From a bacterium (GTDB lineage Bacteria > Planctomycetota > UBA1135 > UBA2386), in assembly GCA_024743115.1 (NCBI GenBank), contig JANSXC010000020.1:1-64000 (forward strand): a stretch of 64,000 nucleotides of DNA, read 5' to 3'. Made by a program: the position numbers and the translations under genes. Every line of letters begins with the position of its first letter. The first letter of the stretch is position 1. The notes under the pieces were generated by a model. That model did no database searches, was not told the DNA's origin, and worked only from the letters and a program-made list of their open reading frames with translations. Positions 8,889 through 17,787 of the stretch are shown piece after piece.

Positions 8889-10289
8889 TCAGCCGATATT
8901 GATCTCGATCGCCGCCGAAGTCGCACCGGGGAATGGGCGTGACGTCACGGCTGGGTCGAGCGACAGCGCCTGCAGGAACAGTCGGACGCCGCGCAGGCCG
9001 GGGTCGTTGGGGATCACCAGCGCCCAGTTCACGGTGCCATTGGCGTGCGAGTAGACCGCGCTCGCATCGGCGGAGGCATAGGCGCGACAGCCGCTGAGGC
9101 CGAACGGGCCGAGGTCGAGCGGCAGTGTCTGCCCGTTCCAGACCGTGTCGAACAGCCCGATCGTGACGATCGCGGTGCCGCCACCGGCGGGCAGGTCGAC
9201 GATGTCCAGGTCGGCGGTCGTTCCGACTGCGGGCAGGGCATTCGGCGCGATGCGCGGTGGCAGGTTGTTGCTGCCGTCGCAACCGGTCCCGAACAGACGG
9301 TAGGTAGCATCGTCGCCGCCGAGTTCCCAGGTATCGCCGATCGCCGCGGTGCCGTCGAAGCCGCCGAAGACGACCGTGCGGGCGCGCACCGTGTCATACG
9401 CCATCCCCATCGCGGAGTTGCCCTGAGGGCGGTTCTGCGTGATCAGTTCGCGCCAGTAGCGGCCGTCGAACTCCCACGTGTCGTCGCGGTCGATGGCGGC
9501 ATCGGCGCCGCCGAAGAGCACGCAGCGACGACGGCCGTCGTCGAAGACCATCTGCGCGTCCACTCGTGCGGCGGGAGCGCCGTCGGTCGTGATCGCAGAC
9601 CAGTTGGTGCCGTCGAACTCCCACGTGTCGCCGAGCGGCTGGTTGTTGTCCGTGCCGCCGAAGAGCACGGTGCGGCTGCGTGCGCTGTCGAAGGCGACGA
9701 CGTGCCCCGCGCGCGGTGAAGGCGCAGTGGCCGGCGTGGCCTGCCGCCAGTCGTTGCCGTCGTATTCCCACGTGTCATCACGCAGGCCGCCGGCGTCTTC
9801 GCCGCCGAAAAGCACGACGAGCCCGCGGGTGGTGTCGTACGCCATCGCGGGGAAGAGGCGCGCCGACGGTGAGTTGGTGGGCATGCGATCGACCCAGTTG
9901 GTGCCGTCCCATTCCCAGGTCTCCCCGAGCAGGGCGAAGTTGAAGTCCCAACCGCCGAACATGATCGTGCGACCGCGGGCAAGGTCGTAGACCATGCCGT
10001 GACTGTCGCGTTCGTCGGGGATCGTAACGGGCTGGCGTTGCACCCAGTTGGTGCCGTCGTACTCCCACGTATCTTGGAACACCGTGCTGCCGATCGGGGC
10101 GTCCCAGCCGCCGAACGCGACGGTGACGCGGCGTTGCAGGTCGTAGGTCAGGCGAACGAAGGTGGCCGCGGACGGGCTGGACGGGGCTGTGCCGAGTCGC
10201 CAATCCTGGGCCGTGGCGGTCAATGTGGTCAGGGCCACGCCGGCGCAGAGGAGGCCGTGGGAACGAGTCTTGTTGCCGAAGAAGGTCAT
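8889..10289 (-). CDS. Secreted kelch-type beta-propeller protein
   Basis: From ATG 10289 the product is 466 residues: signal peptide (LLCAGVALTTLTATAQ), then about six to seven kelch-like repeats of roughly 50 residues with the recurring pattern DTWE(Y/F)DGxxW ... R.M.YD..R...(V/L)LFGG. The last 130 residues start at LFGTGCDG, include a later SGC and end in AAIEINIG. This is the same tail type as in the proteins at 78-3170, 32826-33779, 47989-50292, 52042-53217 and 58127-60517. The propeller is clear from the repeats; binding partner and location are unknown. Earlier in-frame codons (to 10373) would put sequence in front of the signal peptide and are not favoured. Confidence 0.85.
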   Translation of the reverse strand: MTFFGNKTRSHGLLCAGVALTTLTATAQDWRLGTAPSSPSAATFVRLTYDLQRRVTVAFGGWDAPIGSTVFQDTWEYDGTNWVQRQPVTIPDERDSHGMVYDLARGRTIMFGGWDFNFALLGETWEWDGTNWVDRMPTNSPSARLFPAMAYDTTRGLVVLFGGEDAGGLRDDTWEYDGNDWRQATPATAPSPRAGHVVAFDSARSRTVLFGGTDNNQPLGDTWEFDGTNWSAITTDGAPAARVDAQMVFDDGRRRCVLFGGADAAIDRDDTWEFDGRYWRELITQNRPQGNSAMGMAYDTVRARTVVFGGFDGTAAIGDTWELGGDDATYRLFGTGCDGSNNLPPRIAPNALPAVGTTADLDIVDLPAGGGTAIVTIGLFDTVWNGQTLPLDLGPFGLSGCRAYASADASAVYSHANGTVNWALVIPNDPGLRGVRLFLQALSLDPAVTSRPFPGATSAAIEINIG

Positions 10290-10472
10290 TGGCAGTCTTG
10301 GAGAGCCGGGAATCGCGCCATGGCAGGTTTGCTCGTGGCGAGGACCCGGGTCGGATTTGCGGGCTGGGCGCATGAGAAAGGCGCCCGTAGAAAGCGCGGC
10401 GGACCCAGGAAGTCTCCGATCGGTGAAAAACGCAACGGTCCGGTTCGGGGCGCCGGCCGCGGCGTTCGATCG

Positions 10473-10730
10473 TCACCGGGTCGTGTGTGGGCGAACCCGG
10501 GCGCGCGTGCTCGTCGACCGCGATTCGTAGAGCGAGTACCGGCCCACCGGCATCTGATTCGACTCGAACGCGCTGCCCGTCGACGCGAACGAGTGTTTGA
10601 CGAGGACGCCAGTGGCTTCCACCAGGTGTCCCTCCAGCTCGCGCCGCGCCGTTCGGACGTTGACGCCGAGGATCCCGACGTCCGGACGATAGCGCTGCCT
10701 GGTCGCACGATCGTGCCGAGGTAGCCGGCG
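10473..10730 (-). pseudogene. Coding-like remnant without a start codon
   Basis: Between the nucleotidyltransferase and the kelch gene, one minus-strand frame reads like protein with strongly G/C-biased third positions (from GILGVNVRTARRELEGHLV through ESNQMPVGRYSLYESR) and stops at 10473. It has no ATG before NQM and no usable upstream start. A neighbouring frame just 5' (TIVRPGSAIVRT) also looks coding, as if a frameshift joined them. It may be a decayed gene tail or a small gene with an unusual start. No family recognised. The rest of the 440-bp gap (10290-10472) shows nothing I can name. Confidence 0.35.
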
Positions 10731-11255
10731 TCAGCCGGAGTGCTTCTGCTGCCAGAAGGCGCCCCACTCGGCGAGGAAATCGGAGCTCGACCATTCCTTG
10801 TCGCGGCCGATGCCGTCCTTGATCTCGATGCCGAACTCCTGGCATGCGGCTTCTTCCGCGGCCGGGAGTGACTTGCCGGCGACGCGATCGCCGCCCTTCG
10901 TGAAGTACCTCGGGCGCACGGCTCTCAGGCCCGTCGCGACCGTCATGTCGCCGTCGGGCGCCGAGAACGGGACGACGTAGTCGACGCCGCGGATCCCCGC
11001 GACGATCGCGCAGCGGGTGGCGAGATCCTGGAACGCCTTGCCCTTCTTCTGTTGGAGGAAACGGTCGTCGTTGACGAGGACGACGAGTGTGTCGCCCAGC
11101 TTCTTCGACTCGACGATGCACGTGATGTGACCGGGGTGGATCGGGTCGAAGCCACCGGACGTGCAGATCACTGTCCCGAGTTCCGCTGAGTCGCGCAGGG
11201 CCGCGAACTGTTCGAGCTCGACGATCTGGGCGTAGCTCTTGGGGTCGTAGCTCAT
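10731..11255 (-). CDS. Cytidylyltransferase-like nucleotidyltransferase
   Basis: A 174-residue single-domain protein of the HIGH-motif nucleotidyltransferase superfamily: SGGFDPIHPGHITCI contains the GGFDxxHxGH signature that binds the nucleotide triphosphate. KGGD in YFTKGGDRVAG aligns with the second conserved region of RfaE2/TagD-type enzymes. Such enzymes make ADP- or CDP-activated heptose, glycerol or similar compounds for envelope polymers. No kinase or heptose gene is adjacent, so the substrate is open. It lies about 50 bp downstream of the hydroxyproline operon on the same strand and could be co-transcribed. Confidence 0.85.
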   Translation of the reverse strand: MSYDPKSYAQIVELEQFAALRDSAELGTVICTSGGFDPIHPGHITCIVESKKLGDTLVVLVNDDRFLQQKKGKAFQDLATRCAIVAGIRGVDYVVPFSAPDGDMTVATGLRAVRPRYFTKGGDRVAGKSLPAAEEAACQEFGIEIKDGIGRDKEWSSSDFLAEWGAFWQQKHSG

Positions 11256-11306
11256 GGCCGAATCGTAGGCCGGCGGGTTCGCGGCGCGAAACCTGAGCTT
11301 GCCGTG

Positions 11307-12290
11307 CTACCGGATCAGGAAGCCGTCGCCGAGCGGGTCCTCGGGGTCGAGCCAGAACTCCGACCGGCCCGTGATGTGGGCGCGTCCGCGCACTTCGGGC
11401 ACGATCGCGGGGACATCGCCGAGCTCGAGCGTCTCGACGACGCGGACGTCGAAGGTCGTGCCGAGGATGCTCTCGATCGTGATCCACTCGCTGCCGAGCT
11501 CGTTCCTGCTGTGGTGGATCGCGGCGCGGCCGCTCACGCCCGTGCCCGTCGGCGAACGGTCGACCTCGCCCTCGGCGAAGATGCAGACGTTGCGGCTGTG
11601 GTTGCCGGGCTGAGGTGCGACGAAGATCGTGCCGTAGAGAAAGTTGAGATCCGCGGCGCCGGTCGGATGGCGTAGTTCCGTGGCCGCGGCGACCGCGCGT
11701 TTGATCGCCATGCCGGCCGCGATGAGTTCGTGACTGTTCTCGGGGTCGAGGCGAAGTCCGAGTGGTGGGGCGTCGACGTAGGCGTAGAACGCGCCACCGT
11801 ACGCAATCGTGCACGGGACGTCGCCGAAGCGGTCGACTGCAACGGTTAACTCGCGGTACACGAACGCGGGCACGTTACGGAACGACACGTCGCGAACTTC
11901 GCCGTCGCGCACGTCGGCGCGGGCGACGACGCGACCGGCCGGAGTGTCGATTCGGATCGAATCGGGATCGGCCTCGAACAGTCCGTGGTCGAGGCCGACC
12001 TTGACCACCGCGATGATGCCGTGGCCGCACATCGTGCTGTAACCCTCGTTGTGCAGGAACAGCACGCCGACGTCGCCGTCCGTGGTCGCGGGCGGCGTCA
12101 GGATCGCGCCGTACATGTCAGCGTGTCCGCGGGGCTCGAGCATGAGCATGCGGCGAAGATGATCGAGGTGCTCACGGGCATGCGTCCGCCGCGCGAGGAT
12201 CGTGGTGCCCGGGATCTCCGGATAGCCGGCCGTGACGACGCGCAGCGGCTCGCCGGCCGTGTGCGCCTCGATGGTCGTGATCTTCTGCAT
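11307..12290 (-). CDS. Trans-3-hydroxy-L-proline dehydratase (proline racemase family)
   Basis: A 327-residue proline racemase superfamily protein. The first catalytic site is Cys88 in STMCGHG. The second site, which is Cys in true racemases and epimerases (DRSPCGT), is Thr248 here (DRSPTGTG). A Cys/Thr pair is the known hallmark of trans-3-hydroxy-L-proline dehydratases, which remove water to give delta1-pyrroline-2-carboxylate. The next gene upstream, 12 bp away, is an ornithine-cyclodeaminase family protein, the family that reduces this product to L-proline. Residue identity and neighbour agree, so I prefer dehydratase over racemase; biochemistry is not shown by sequence alone. Confidence 0.87.
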   Translation of the reverse strand: MQKITTIEAHTAGEPLRVVTAGYPEIPGTTILARRTHAREHLDHLRRMLMLEPRGHADMYGAILTPPATTDGDVGVLFLHNEGYSTMCGHGIIAVVKVGLDHGLFEADPDSIRIDTPAGRVVARADVRDGEVRDVSFRNVPAFVYRELTVAVDRFGDVPCTIAYGGAFYAYVDAPPLGLRLDPENSHELIAAGMAIKRAVAAATELRHPTGAADLNFLYGTIFVAPQPGNHSRNVCIFAEGEVDRSPTGTGVSGRAAIHHSRNELGSEWITIESILGTTFDVRVVETLELGDVPAIVPEVRGRAHITGRSEFWLDPEDPLGDGFLIR

Positions 12291-12302
12291 GCTCGAAACC
12301 GT

Positions 12303-13274
12303 TCAGAACTCGATCTTGCGCCCGATATCGTGCCGTTCGGCGTGGTCGACCGCGGCGCGCGCCGCAAACAGATCCTGCACGGCGTGGCCGACCGACTTGA
12401 AGACGGTGATCTGCTCGGGGTCGCCGCGACCGCGGTTCGGCTCGAGCAGTAATTCGCCGAGTTCGAGCCACTCCTCGCTGCTCGTCAATCCGGCTCGCTC
12501 CGCGGCGACGAGTTCACCAGCTTCCGCGAGCGCCGATGAGCGCAGGTCGACCACGATCCGGGCGGCGCGCGCGATCGTTCTCGGATCGAGCTCGCGCATC
12601 GCCAGTCGAAAGCTGCCGACACCATTCACGTGCGTGCCGGGTTGCAGCCCGTCGCCGTCGAGAACGGGTGACATCGAACTCGTCGCGGCGCTGACGATGT
12701 CGGCGCCCGAAATTGCCGCTGCGGCGTTGTCGACCGCGCGCACGGCAACGTTGACTCGCGGCTGTATGCGTTTGACGAACTGCCGCACGCGGTCGGCATT
12801 GCGGGCGAACACGCGGACTTCGTCGAGATCGCGAACCGTGACCATCGCCAGGAGCTGCGTTTCCGCCTGCCCGCCGGCCCCGAGAATCGCGCCGGTTCGC
12901 GCGTCGCTGCGGGCGAGCAGGTTGGTTGCGAGCCCCGCGACTGCCCCGGTCCGAATCGCGGTCAGTACGCCGCCGTCGCAGATCCCGCGCAACTGACCGG
13001 TCTCCGGGTCGAGCACCGTCACCACGCCGGTCGTCGTGGTGAGGCCGCGTCGGCGGTTGTCGGGGAAGATGTTGACGACTTTCGCGATTCGTCCGACGGC
13101 GCCACTCGCGCCCATCAGCAGCGTGGTCCGGTCATCATCGACCAGGTGCACGCGTGGTGGTGCGAGCACCTCACCGGCGGCGAGTGCGGCGAAGGCCCGG
13201 CGGCTCGCCGTGACGGCTTCGGTCATCGGCAGGGCCTGGCGAACCTCGTCACCGGAGAGGACACGAATGATCAC
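12303..13274 (-). CDS. Ornithine cyclodeaminase/mu-crystallin family reductase, probable delta1-pyrroline-2-carboxylate reductase
   Basis: From GTG 13274 (IIRVLSGDEVRQALPM) the product is 323 residues, the usual length for this family. The Rossmann segment reads GAILGAGGQAETQLLAM, and an early conserved segment contains PPRVHLVDDD. Family members use NAD(P)H and include ornithine cyclodeaminase, lysine cyclodeaminase and delta1-pyrroline-2-carboxylate reductase. The adjacent trans-3-hydroxyproline dehydratase makes the reductase the best call: the two steps convert trans-3-hydroxy-L-proline to L-proline. The frame is open to 13463, but that stretch is low-complexity and lies over the divergent gene's promoter, so the later start is chosen. 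Confidence 0.85.
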   Translation of the reverse strand: MIIRVLSGDEVRQALPMTEAVTASRRAFAALAAGEVLAPPRVHLVDDDRTTLLMGASGAVGRIAKVVNIFPDNRRRGLTTTTGVVTVLDPETGQLRGICDGGVLTAIRTGAVAGLATNLLARSDARTGAILGAGGQAETQLLAMVTVRDLDEVRVFARNADRVRQFVKRIQPRVNVAVRAVDNAAAAISGADIVSAATSSMSPVLDGDGLQPGTHVNGVGSFRLAMRELDPRTIARAARIVVDLRSSALAEAGELVAAERAGLTSSEEWLELGELLLEPNRGRGDPEQITVFKSVGHAVQDLFAARAAVDHAERHDIGRKIEF

Positions 13275-13353
13275 GGCAAGAGCGTAGGGCGTTCGTGGTC
13301 GGGCGCCACGCGCGGGCGTTGCATCAGGGCGATGTTGGCGTCTACTCGGCACC

Positions 13354-14424
13354 ATGCGCTGCTTCTGCCTGTTGGTCGTGTCGCTGGTGTCGGCTGCATG
13401 CGCGGTCGGCCCGCCGGGCTTCGAGCCGATCTTCGTTCCGGGTTCGTTCGCGGGTTGGCACACGGCGCCCGGCGGGACCTGGGAGTGGCGCGGTCACGTT
13501 CTGGTCGGTAAGAGCCCTGAGAGCGAGCGTCGGCATGGCATCCTGCTCACCGATGCGCGGTATCGCGACTTCGAACTGCGAGTCGAGTTCCGCGTCTTGT
13601 CGGGTGACAGCGGTCTCTACTTCCGCGTCGACGAGTCGGGCAGTCACGTCGCCGTGAACGGCTTTCAAGCCGAGGTCGATCGCACGCTGGACACGGGTGG
13701 GCTCTACGAGACCGGTGGGCGGGCCTGGGTCGTCAAACCCGACCACGACCGCATGCGGGAACTCTACGTGCCCGGTGAGTGGACCCGGATGCGGATCCGT
13801 GCGGTCGGCCGCGACATCGACGTGTTCGTCAACGACGAGCACACCGCGGCACTACGCGACGACCCGGGACGGCTCGAGGGGCACATCGGGCTGCAGCTTC
13901 ACGGCGGCCAGGACATGCATGTCGAATTCCGAGATCTCGCCGTGCGGCGGCTCGGCGCATCGGTTTCGGCGGTTGCTGCCGGCGTCGCGATGGACGCGGA
14001 GCCCGAACTGACGACGCGGTGCGCGCGTGAGATCGTCGAGCTGCATCAGTTCTTCGAGGACTGGTTCGCAGGCCGGATCCCCGCGAACGACGAGACCTTC
14101 GCGCGCTTCGCCGACGTTTTGCATCCCGAGTTCCACATCGTCGGCACGAGTGGCAAGGTGCTCGATCGTGCGGCGATCTTGGAGTTCGTGCGGCGTGGCC
14201 ATGGCCGTTCTGCCGGAGCCGCGACGCCGTCCGTCATCGAAGTGCGCAACGTGCAGTGGCGAAGTTCCCTCGACGGTGGCCATGTGCTGACCTACGAGGA
14301 GTGGCAGGGGCAGGGCCACGCGGACTCCGGGCGAACGAGCACGGTGCTGTTTCGTCGCGATCCGGCGGCCCCGAATGGGCTGCGGTGGCTACACGTGCAC
14401 GAGACGCGGTTGGGTTCGAAGTAG
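13354..14424 (+). CDS. DUF1080 protein with C-terminal NTF2-like domain, probable lipoprotein
   Basis: A 356-residue protein. The N-terminus (CFCLLVVSLVSAACAVG) is a signal peptide with a cysteine in a lipobox-like position. Residues about 25-200 form a DUF1080 domain (GFEPIFVPGSFAGWHTAPGG ... YRDFELRVEFRVLSGDSGLYFR ... VEFRDLAVRRL). Residues about 230-350 resemble a SnoaL/DUF4440-type NTF2 fold (helical start, HPEFHIVGTSGKV, a long hairpin, FRRDP, LRWLHVHETRL). DUF1080 is linked to glycan or 3-keto-sugar processing in Planctomycetota; this pairing with an NTF2 fold is unusual. It is divergent from the reductase gene. Confidence 0.8.
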   Translation: MRCFCLLVVSLVSAACAVGPPGFEPIFVPGSFAGWHTAPGGTWEWRGHVLVGKSPESERRHGILLTDARYRDFELRVEFRVLSGDSGLYFRVDESGSHVAVNGFQAEVDRTLDTGGLYETGGRAWVVKPDHDRMRELYVPGEWTRMRIRAVGRDIDVFVNDEHTAALRDDPGRLEGHIGLQLHGGQDMHVEFRDLAVRRLGASVSAVAAGVAMDAEPELTTRCAREIVELHQFFEDWFAGRIPANDETFARFADVLHPEFHIVGTSGKVLDRAAILEFVRRGHGRSAGAATPSVIEVRNVQWRSSLDGGHVLTYEEWQGQGHADSGRTSTVLFRRDPAAPNGLRWLHVHETRLGSK

Positions 14425-14438
14425 CCCGACGCGCGCGG

Positions 14439-15302
14439 CTACACTGCGTCGATCGGCAGCTTGAGATAGCGCACGCCGTTGGCTTCGGGCGGCGGCAGTT
14501 GCCCGGCCCGCATGTTGACCTGCACCGCAGGCAGCAGCAGACGCGGCATCCCGAGGGTCGCGTCGCGCTCGGTCCGCATCTTGACGAAGGCCTCCTCGTC
14601 GATCCCGTCCTTGACGTGGACGTTTTGCGCCCGCTGGTCGGCAACCGTCGTCTCCCAGGCGTAATCGTTGCGCCCCGGCGCCTTGTAGTCGTGACCGACG
14701 AACAGTCGTGTCGACGCGGGTAGCGCCAGCAGACGGCGGATCGAGCGGTAGAGTTGTCGGGCATCGCCGCCCGGGAAGTCGCAGCGCGCGCTGCCGAAGT
14801 CGGGCATGAACAGCGTGTCGCCGACGAACGCGCAGTCGCCGACCACGTATGCGGCACATGCCGGCGTGTGGCCCGGCGTGTGCAAGACCTTGGCCTCGAG
14901 GTCGCCGATCGCGAACACCTCCTCGTCGCGGAACAGGTGGTCGAACTGGCTGCCGTCGGTACGAAACTCGGCTTCGGCGTGGAACAACTTGCCGAACGTC
15001 TGCTGCACGGTCGTTACGTGTTCGCCGATCGCGGTCCGGCCACCGAGTGTTGCCTCGAGGTAGGGTGCGGACGACAGGTGATCGGCGTGTACGTGACTCT
15101 CGAGCAGCCAGTCGATCGAGAGCCCGCGCTCTCGCACGAATGCAATGACGGTATCCGCGGACTTCGTCGACGTGCGCCCGGAGGCAAGGTCGAAGTCCAG
15201 GACGGGATCGACGATGGCTGCCCGCTTGCTGGCAGGGTCACTGACGACATAGGTGATCGTGTTGGTCGCACCGTCGAAGAAGGCCTCTACCGCGGGTTGC
15301 AT
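14439..15302 (-). CDS. MBL-fold hydrolase, persulfide dioxygenase-like
   Basis: A 287-residue metallo-beta-lactamase-fold protein with HVHADH at residues 70-75, a further histidine in HTPGHTPAC, aspartate in FVGDTLFMPDFG and histidine in FVGHDYKAPGR. The spacing and the MPDFGSARCDFPGG segment match the ETHE1/Blh (persulfide dioxygenase, type II glyoxalase-like) branch, which uses one iron to oxidise glutathione persulfide to sulfite. It is convergent with the DUF1080 gene (14 bp apart) and downstream of the pirin gene. A sulfur transporter pair sits at 31.5-32.5 kb, but is not linked here. Confidence 0.85.
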   Translation of the reverse strand: MQPAVEAFFDGATNTITYVVSDPASKRAAIVDPVLDFDLASGRTSTKSADTVIAFVRERGLSIDWLLESHVHADHLSSAPYLEATLGGRTAIGEHVTTVQQTFGKLFHAEAEFRTDGSQFDHLFRDEEVFAIGDLEAKVLHTPGHTPACAAYVVGDCAFVGDTLFMPDFGSARCDFPGGDARQLYRSIRRLLALPASTRLFVGHDYKAPGRNDYAWETTVADQRAQNVHVKDGIDEEAFVKMRTERDATLGMPRLLLPAVQVNMRAGQLPPPEANGVRYLKLPIDAV

Positions 15303-15443
15303 GGGGTGTGTTTCTGTTCGTGCGTTTGCAGGGACCGGCGGCCCTGGCGATGGCCTGTGTTACCAGTTGCCGATCTGCTGTGCGAGGTCCGCGGTCCACG
15401 CAGTGGCGCCGTTCGGTTGCTGTGGTCGTTGGGCGGGTGGGGC

Positions 15444-16324
15444 TCAGCGCGGTCGGCCCGCTGGATCCGGAACGGGTGCATCATCATCGCCGACGACGCG
15501 CGGGAACTCACCGTCGGCCCAGCGCTGCCGCGCCGCGAGAATGCGTTCGGGACTGGAGGCGACGAAGTTCCAGTGCATGTGCAGGTCCCAGTCGCGAGCT
15601 CGGCCACCGAGCAACAACGCGCGCGCGCCGGTTCGACCGCGGAGCTTGCCAGGCACGCCGTCGGCGATGATTGCGAACTCACCGCGTTGCAGTGCGCGCT
15701 CTTCGGTCGGCAGGTGGAGCTCGCCAACGAGCGGATATGCCGCGCGTTCGCCCAGTTCGGGATCGAGTTCGACCGCGGCCTCGTCATGCCAGATCGCCTC
15801 GACACAGAACAACGGCGAGTAGACTCCGACCGGTGACTCGGCCCGAACGCTCGCCCGGCGAGGACCCGCAGCTCGACACCGTTGCGTCGAACGACTGGTA
15901 TGGAGTCCTCTGGATGATGTTCGAAGTTCGACTCGACATCCTCGTGGGGCGGCGGCAGAGCGACCCACAGTTGCACGCCGTGCACGAGAAACTCCGGGTC
16001 GCGCTCGAGTTCGGTCGAGCGCTCGGAGTGCGTGACGCCGTGTCCGGCCGTCATCCAGTTGACCGCGCCGGGGCGAACCGTCTGCGTGCAGCCGAGCGAG
16101 TCACGGTGTTCGAGCTCCCCGGTCAGGCGATAGGTCAGTGTCGACAGTCCGATGTGGGGGTGTGGTGGTACGTCGAGGCCGTGTCCGGCGGGCAGCTTGA
16201 CGGGGCCGAGTTCGTCGAGAAACACGAAGGGCCCGACCGAGCGCTGTTCGCGGGTCGGCAGCGGACGTAGGACGGGCATGCCACCGACCTCGTTCCGGCG
16301 GGCCTGGACGATCTTCGTCGGCAT
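15444..16324 (-). pseudogene. Pirin-family protein interrupted by a frameshift
   Basis: The N-terminal half (about 160 residues from ATG 16324) is a clear pirin: FVFLDELGPV, metal ligands in PPHPHIGLSTLTY (His55, His57) and GHGVTHSE (His99, Glu101), ending in RVLAGRAFG. The C-terminal half continues in another frame from ESPVGVYSPLFCVEAIWHDE to WNFVASSPERI and the stop at 15444. The junction is at about 15840-15844, where a run of three Gs on the coding strand (TTCGGGCCGAG) must be four to restore the pirin consensus. The restored protein would be 293 residues, normal for pirins (Fe-binding cupins, some with quercetinase activity). It may be a sequencing error in a G run or a real inactivation. 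Confidence 0.85.
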
Positions 16325-16386
16325 GTCGAGACGTTACGGTGCGCGAGGCCGGCGTCACGAATCTTGGGACGCGTTCGGAAGGACGG

Positions 16387-17787
16387 CTACCAGTTTCGGA
16401 GTTCGGTGACGTCGACGCGTAGATCTGCCCGCTGCCGCAGATCTTCGACGACGACCTCGGGGGCCAGGCGCACGGAGTGCATCACCCGGAGGTGTCGCAG
16501 TCTGGGCATCGAGCCCGCAAGGTCCGGCAACGCGTCGAGTTGGTCCTGGGTCCTGACGGAGATCTCGAGGCGAGCGAGCTGTACGGCGCCGTGCAGTGCG
16601 GCCATCTCGTCGGAGTGCCCCACGTGAACGCGTCGCAGCGCGAGCCGGGTGAGCGGTAGTGCGGCGATCAGTTCGAGACCGGGTCCCGTCAGTTCGCAGT
16701 TCTCCAACGTGAGGTCGCGCAGTTGCGAGAGTCGTGCGAGCTCGCTCGTGTCGACGATCCCGCCGTCGACGGTCAGCGTCTCGAGCGCCCGCAGTCGGGC
16801 CAGCGGCTGCAGTACGACCCGCGCTGGATTGGGTGCCGTGACTCCGAGTGACAGGTTGCGCAGGCGGCCGCGCGCGGCGATCGCAGTGGTGAGGTCGGTG
16901 GTCATCGCGACATCGCGAAACTCGAGTCGCTCGAGTCGCGGGAAGTGTGCCAGCACCTGGCCGAGAAGATCGGCGGACAGGAACTCTGTGAGCACCGCAG
17001 GTGTCGACGGTTCGGCGTTGACCAGGTCCGCGAGAGACAACACGTGAACCCAGTCTCGTTCCAGTTGGGCGGTCATGTCGCTGCTTACGTTCGCCACGCG
17101 GTCCGCGATGGTCATCTCGGCCGATTGGCCCTGGGTCGCCAGCAACAGGTTGCCGCGCTTCTTTGCCGGCCAGGCGGTGAGGCGGGACCAGCGGCCGTCC
17201 TGGAACTGCAGCTCGAATGTTCGGAGCTCCGTCACCTCGGAGCTCTGGAAGCCGGCGTCGATCGGGCGTGCGGTCCGCAGGGACTGCACGAGTTCCTCGA
17301 GCGTCGCCTGGTCCAGCGTGGCCTCGGCGAGCACCTGCGACGACGTGCGAAAGGCGTGCGAGCTCGAAGCCAGATCGCGGTAGCACGGCCTTGTTCGAAA
17401 CTCACACGCGCTGACGTCTTCGAGGCGGTCGACGAGTTCCTGCCAGGTCGAGAACTCGAGGTAGTCCCGCGGTTCGAGGTCCAGGGGCGAAGGCTGGAAG
17501 CCCGGTCGCACTTGCTCGTGGGGGGCGGGCGTATCATCGGCGGCGAGGTACGTCGTCACGCCGAGGCCCAGCAGGACCACCGCAGCCATGGCCAGCCGTG
17601 GCCCGAGTGGGCGGACGGCTGTCGCCGCTCGCAGCGCGCGCGTCGCTGCGGCCTTGCGCTCGAACACGTTGGCGTTCGCGGTGCGAGCAACGAAGTCGGG
17701 GCAGTCGTCGGCGAGGTTCATGCGCAATGCGTGTTGCAGCAGCGTGTCGTCGGGTGAGATCGGGATATCGAGGTCGCGGTCGGTCAT
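16387..17787 (-). CDS. Membrane protein with leucine-rich-repeat-like domain, putative anti-sigma partner
   Basis: A 466-residue protein overlapping the upstream ECF sigma gene by 4 bp (ATGA). The N-terminus (about 75 residues) is cytoplasmic in type but lacks a HxxxCxxC zinc finger. One transmembrane helix follows (RLAMAAVVLLGLGVTTYLAA). The extracytoplasmic part ends in about seven leucine-rich repeats (FPRLERLEFRDV, LRALETLTVDGG, LSQLRDLTLENC, LPLTRLALRRV, MPRLRHLRVMHS). Coupling and topology suggest it controls the sigma factor; the repeats could sense an envelope ligand. That role is inference. Confidence 0.75.
   Translation of the reverse strand: MTDRDLDIPISPDDTLLQHALRMNLADDCPDFVARTANANVFERKAAATRALRAATAVRPLGPRLAMAAVVLLGLGVTTYLAADDTPAPHEQVRPGFQPSPLDLEPRDYLEFSTWQELVDRLEDVSACEFRTRPCYRDLASSSHAFRTSSQVLAEATLDQATLEELVQSLRTARPIDAGFQSSEVTELRTFELQFQDGRWSRLTAWPAKKRGNLLLATQGQSAEMTIADRVANVSSDMTAQLERDWVHVLSLADLVNAEPSTPAVLTEFLSADLLGQVLAHFPRLERLEFRDVAMTTDLTTAIAARGRLRNLSLGVTAPNPARVVLQPLARLRALETLTVDGGIVDTSELARLSQLRDLTLENCELTGPGLELIAALPLTRLALRRVHVGHSDEMAALHGAVQLARLEISVRTQDQLDALPDLAGSMPRLRHLRVMHSVRLAPEVVVEDLRQRADLRVDVTELRNW

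Noticed and set aside
11307..12290. Proline racemase or 4-hydroxyproline epimerase
   Set aside because: The second catalytic cysteine is Thr248 and the neighbour is a pyrroline-2-carboxylate-type reductase, so dehydratase fits better.
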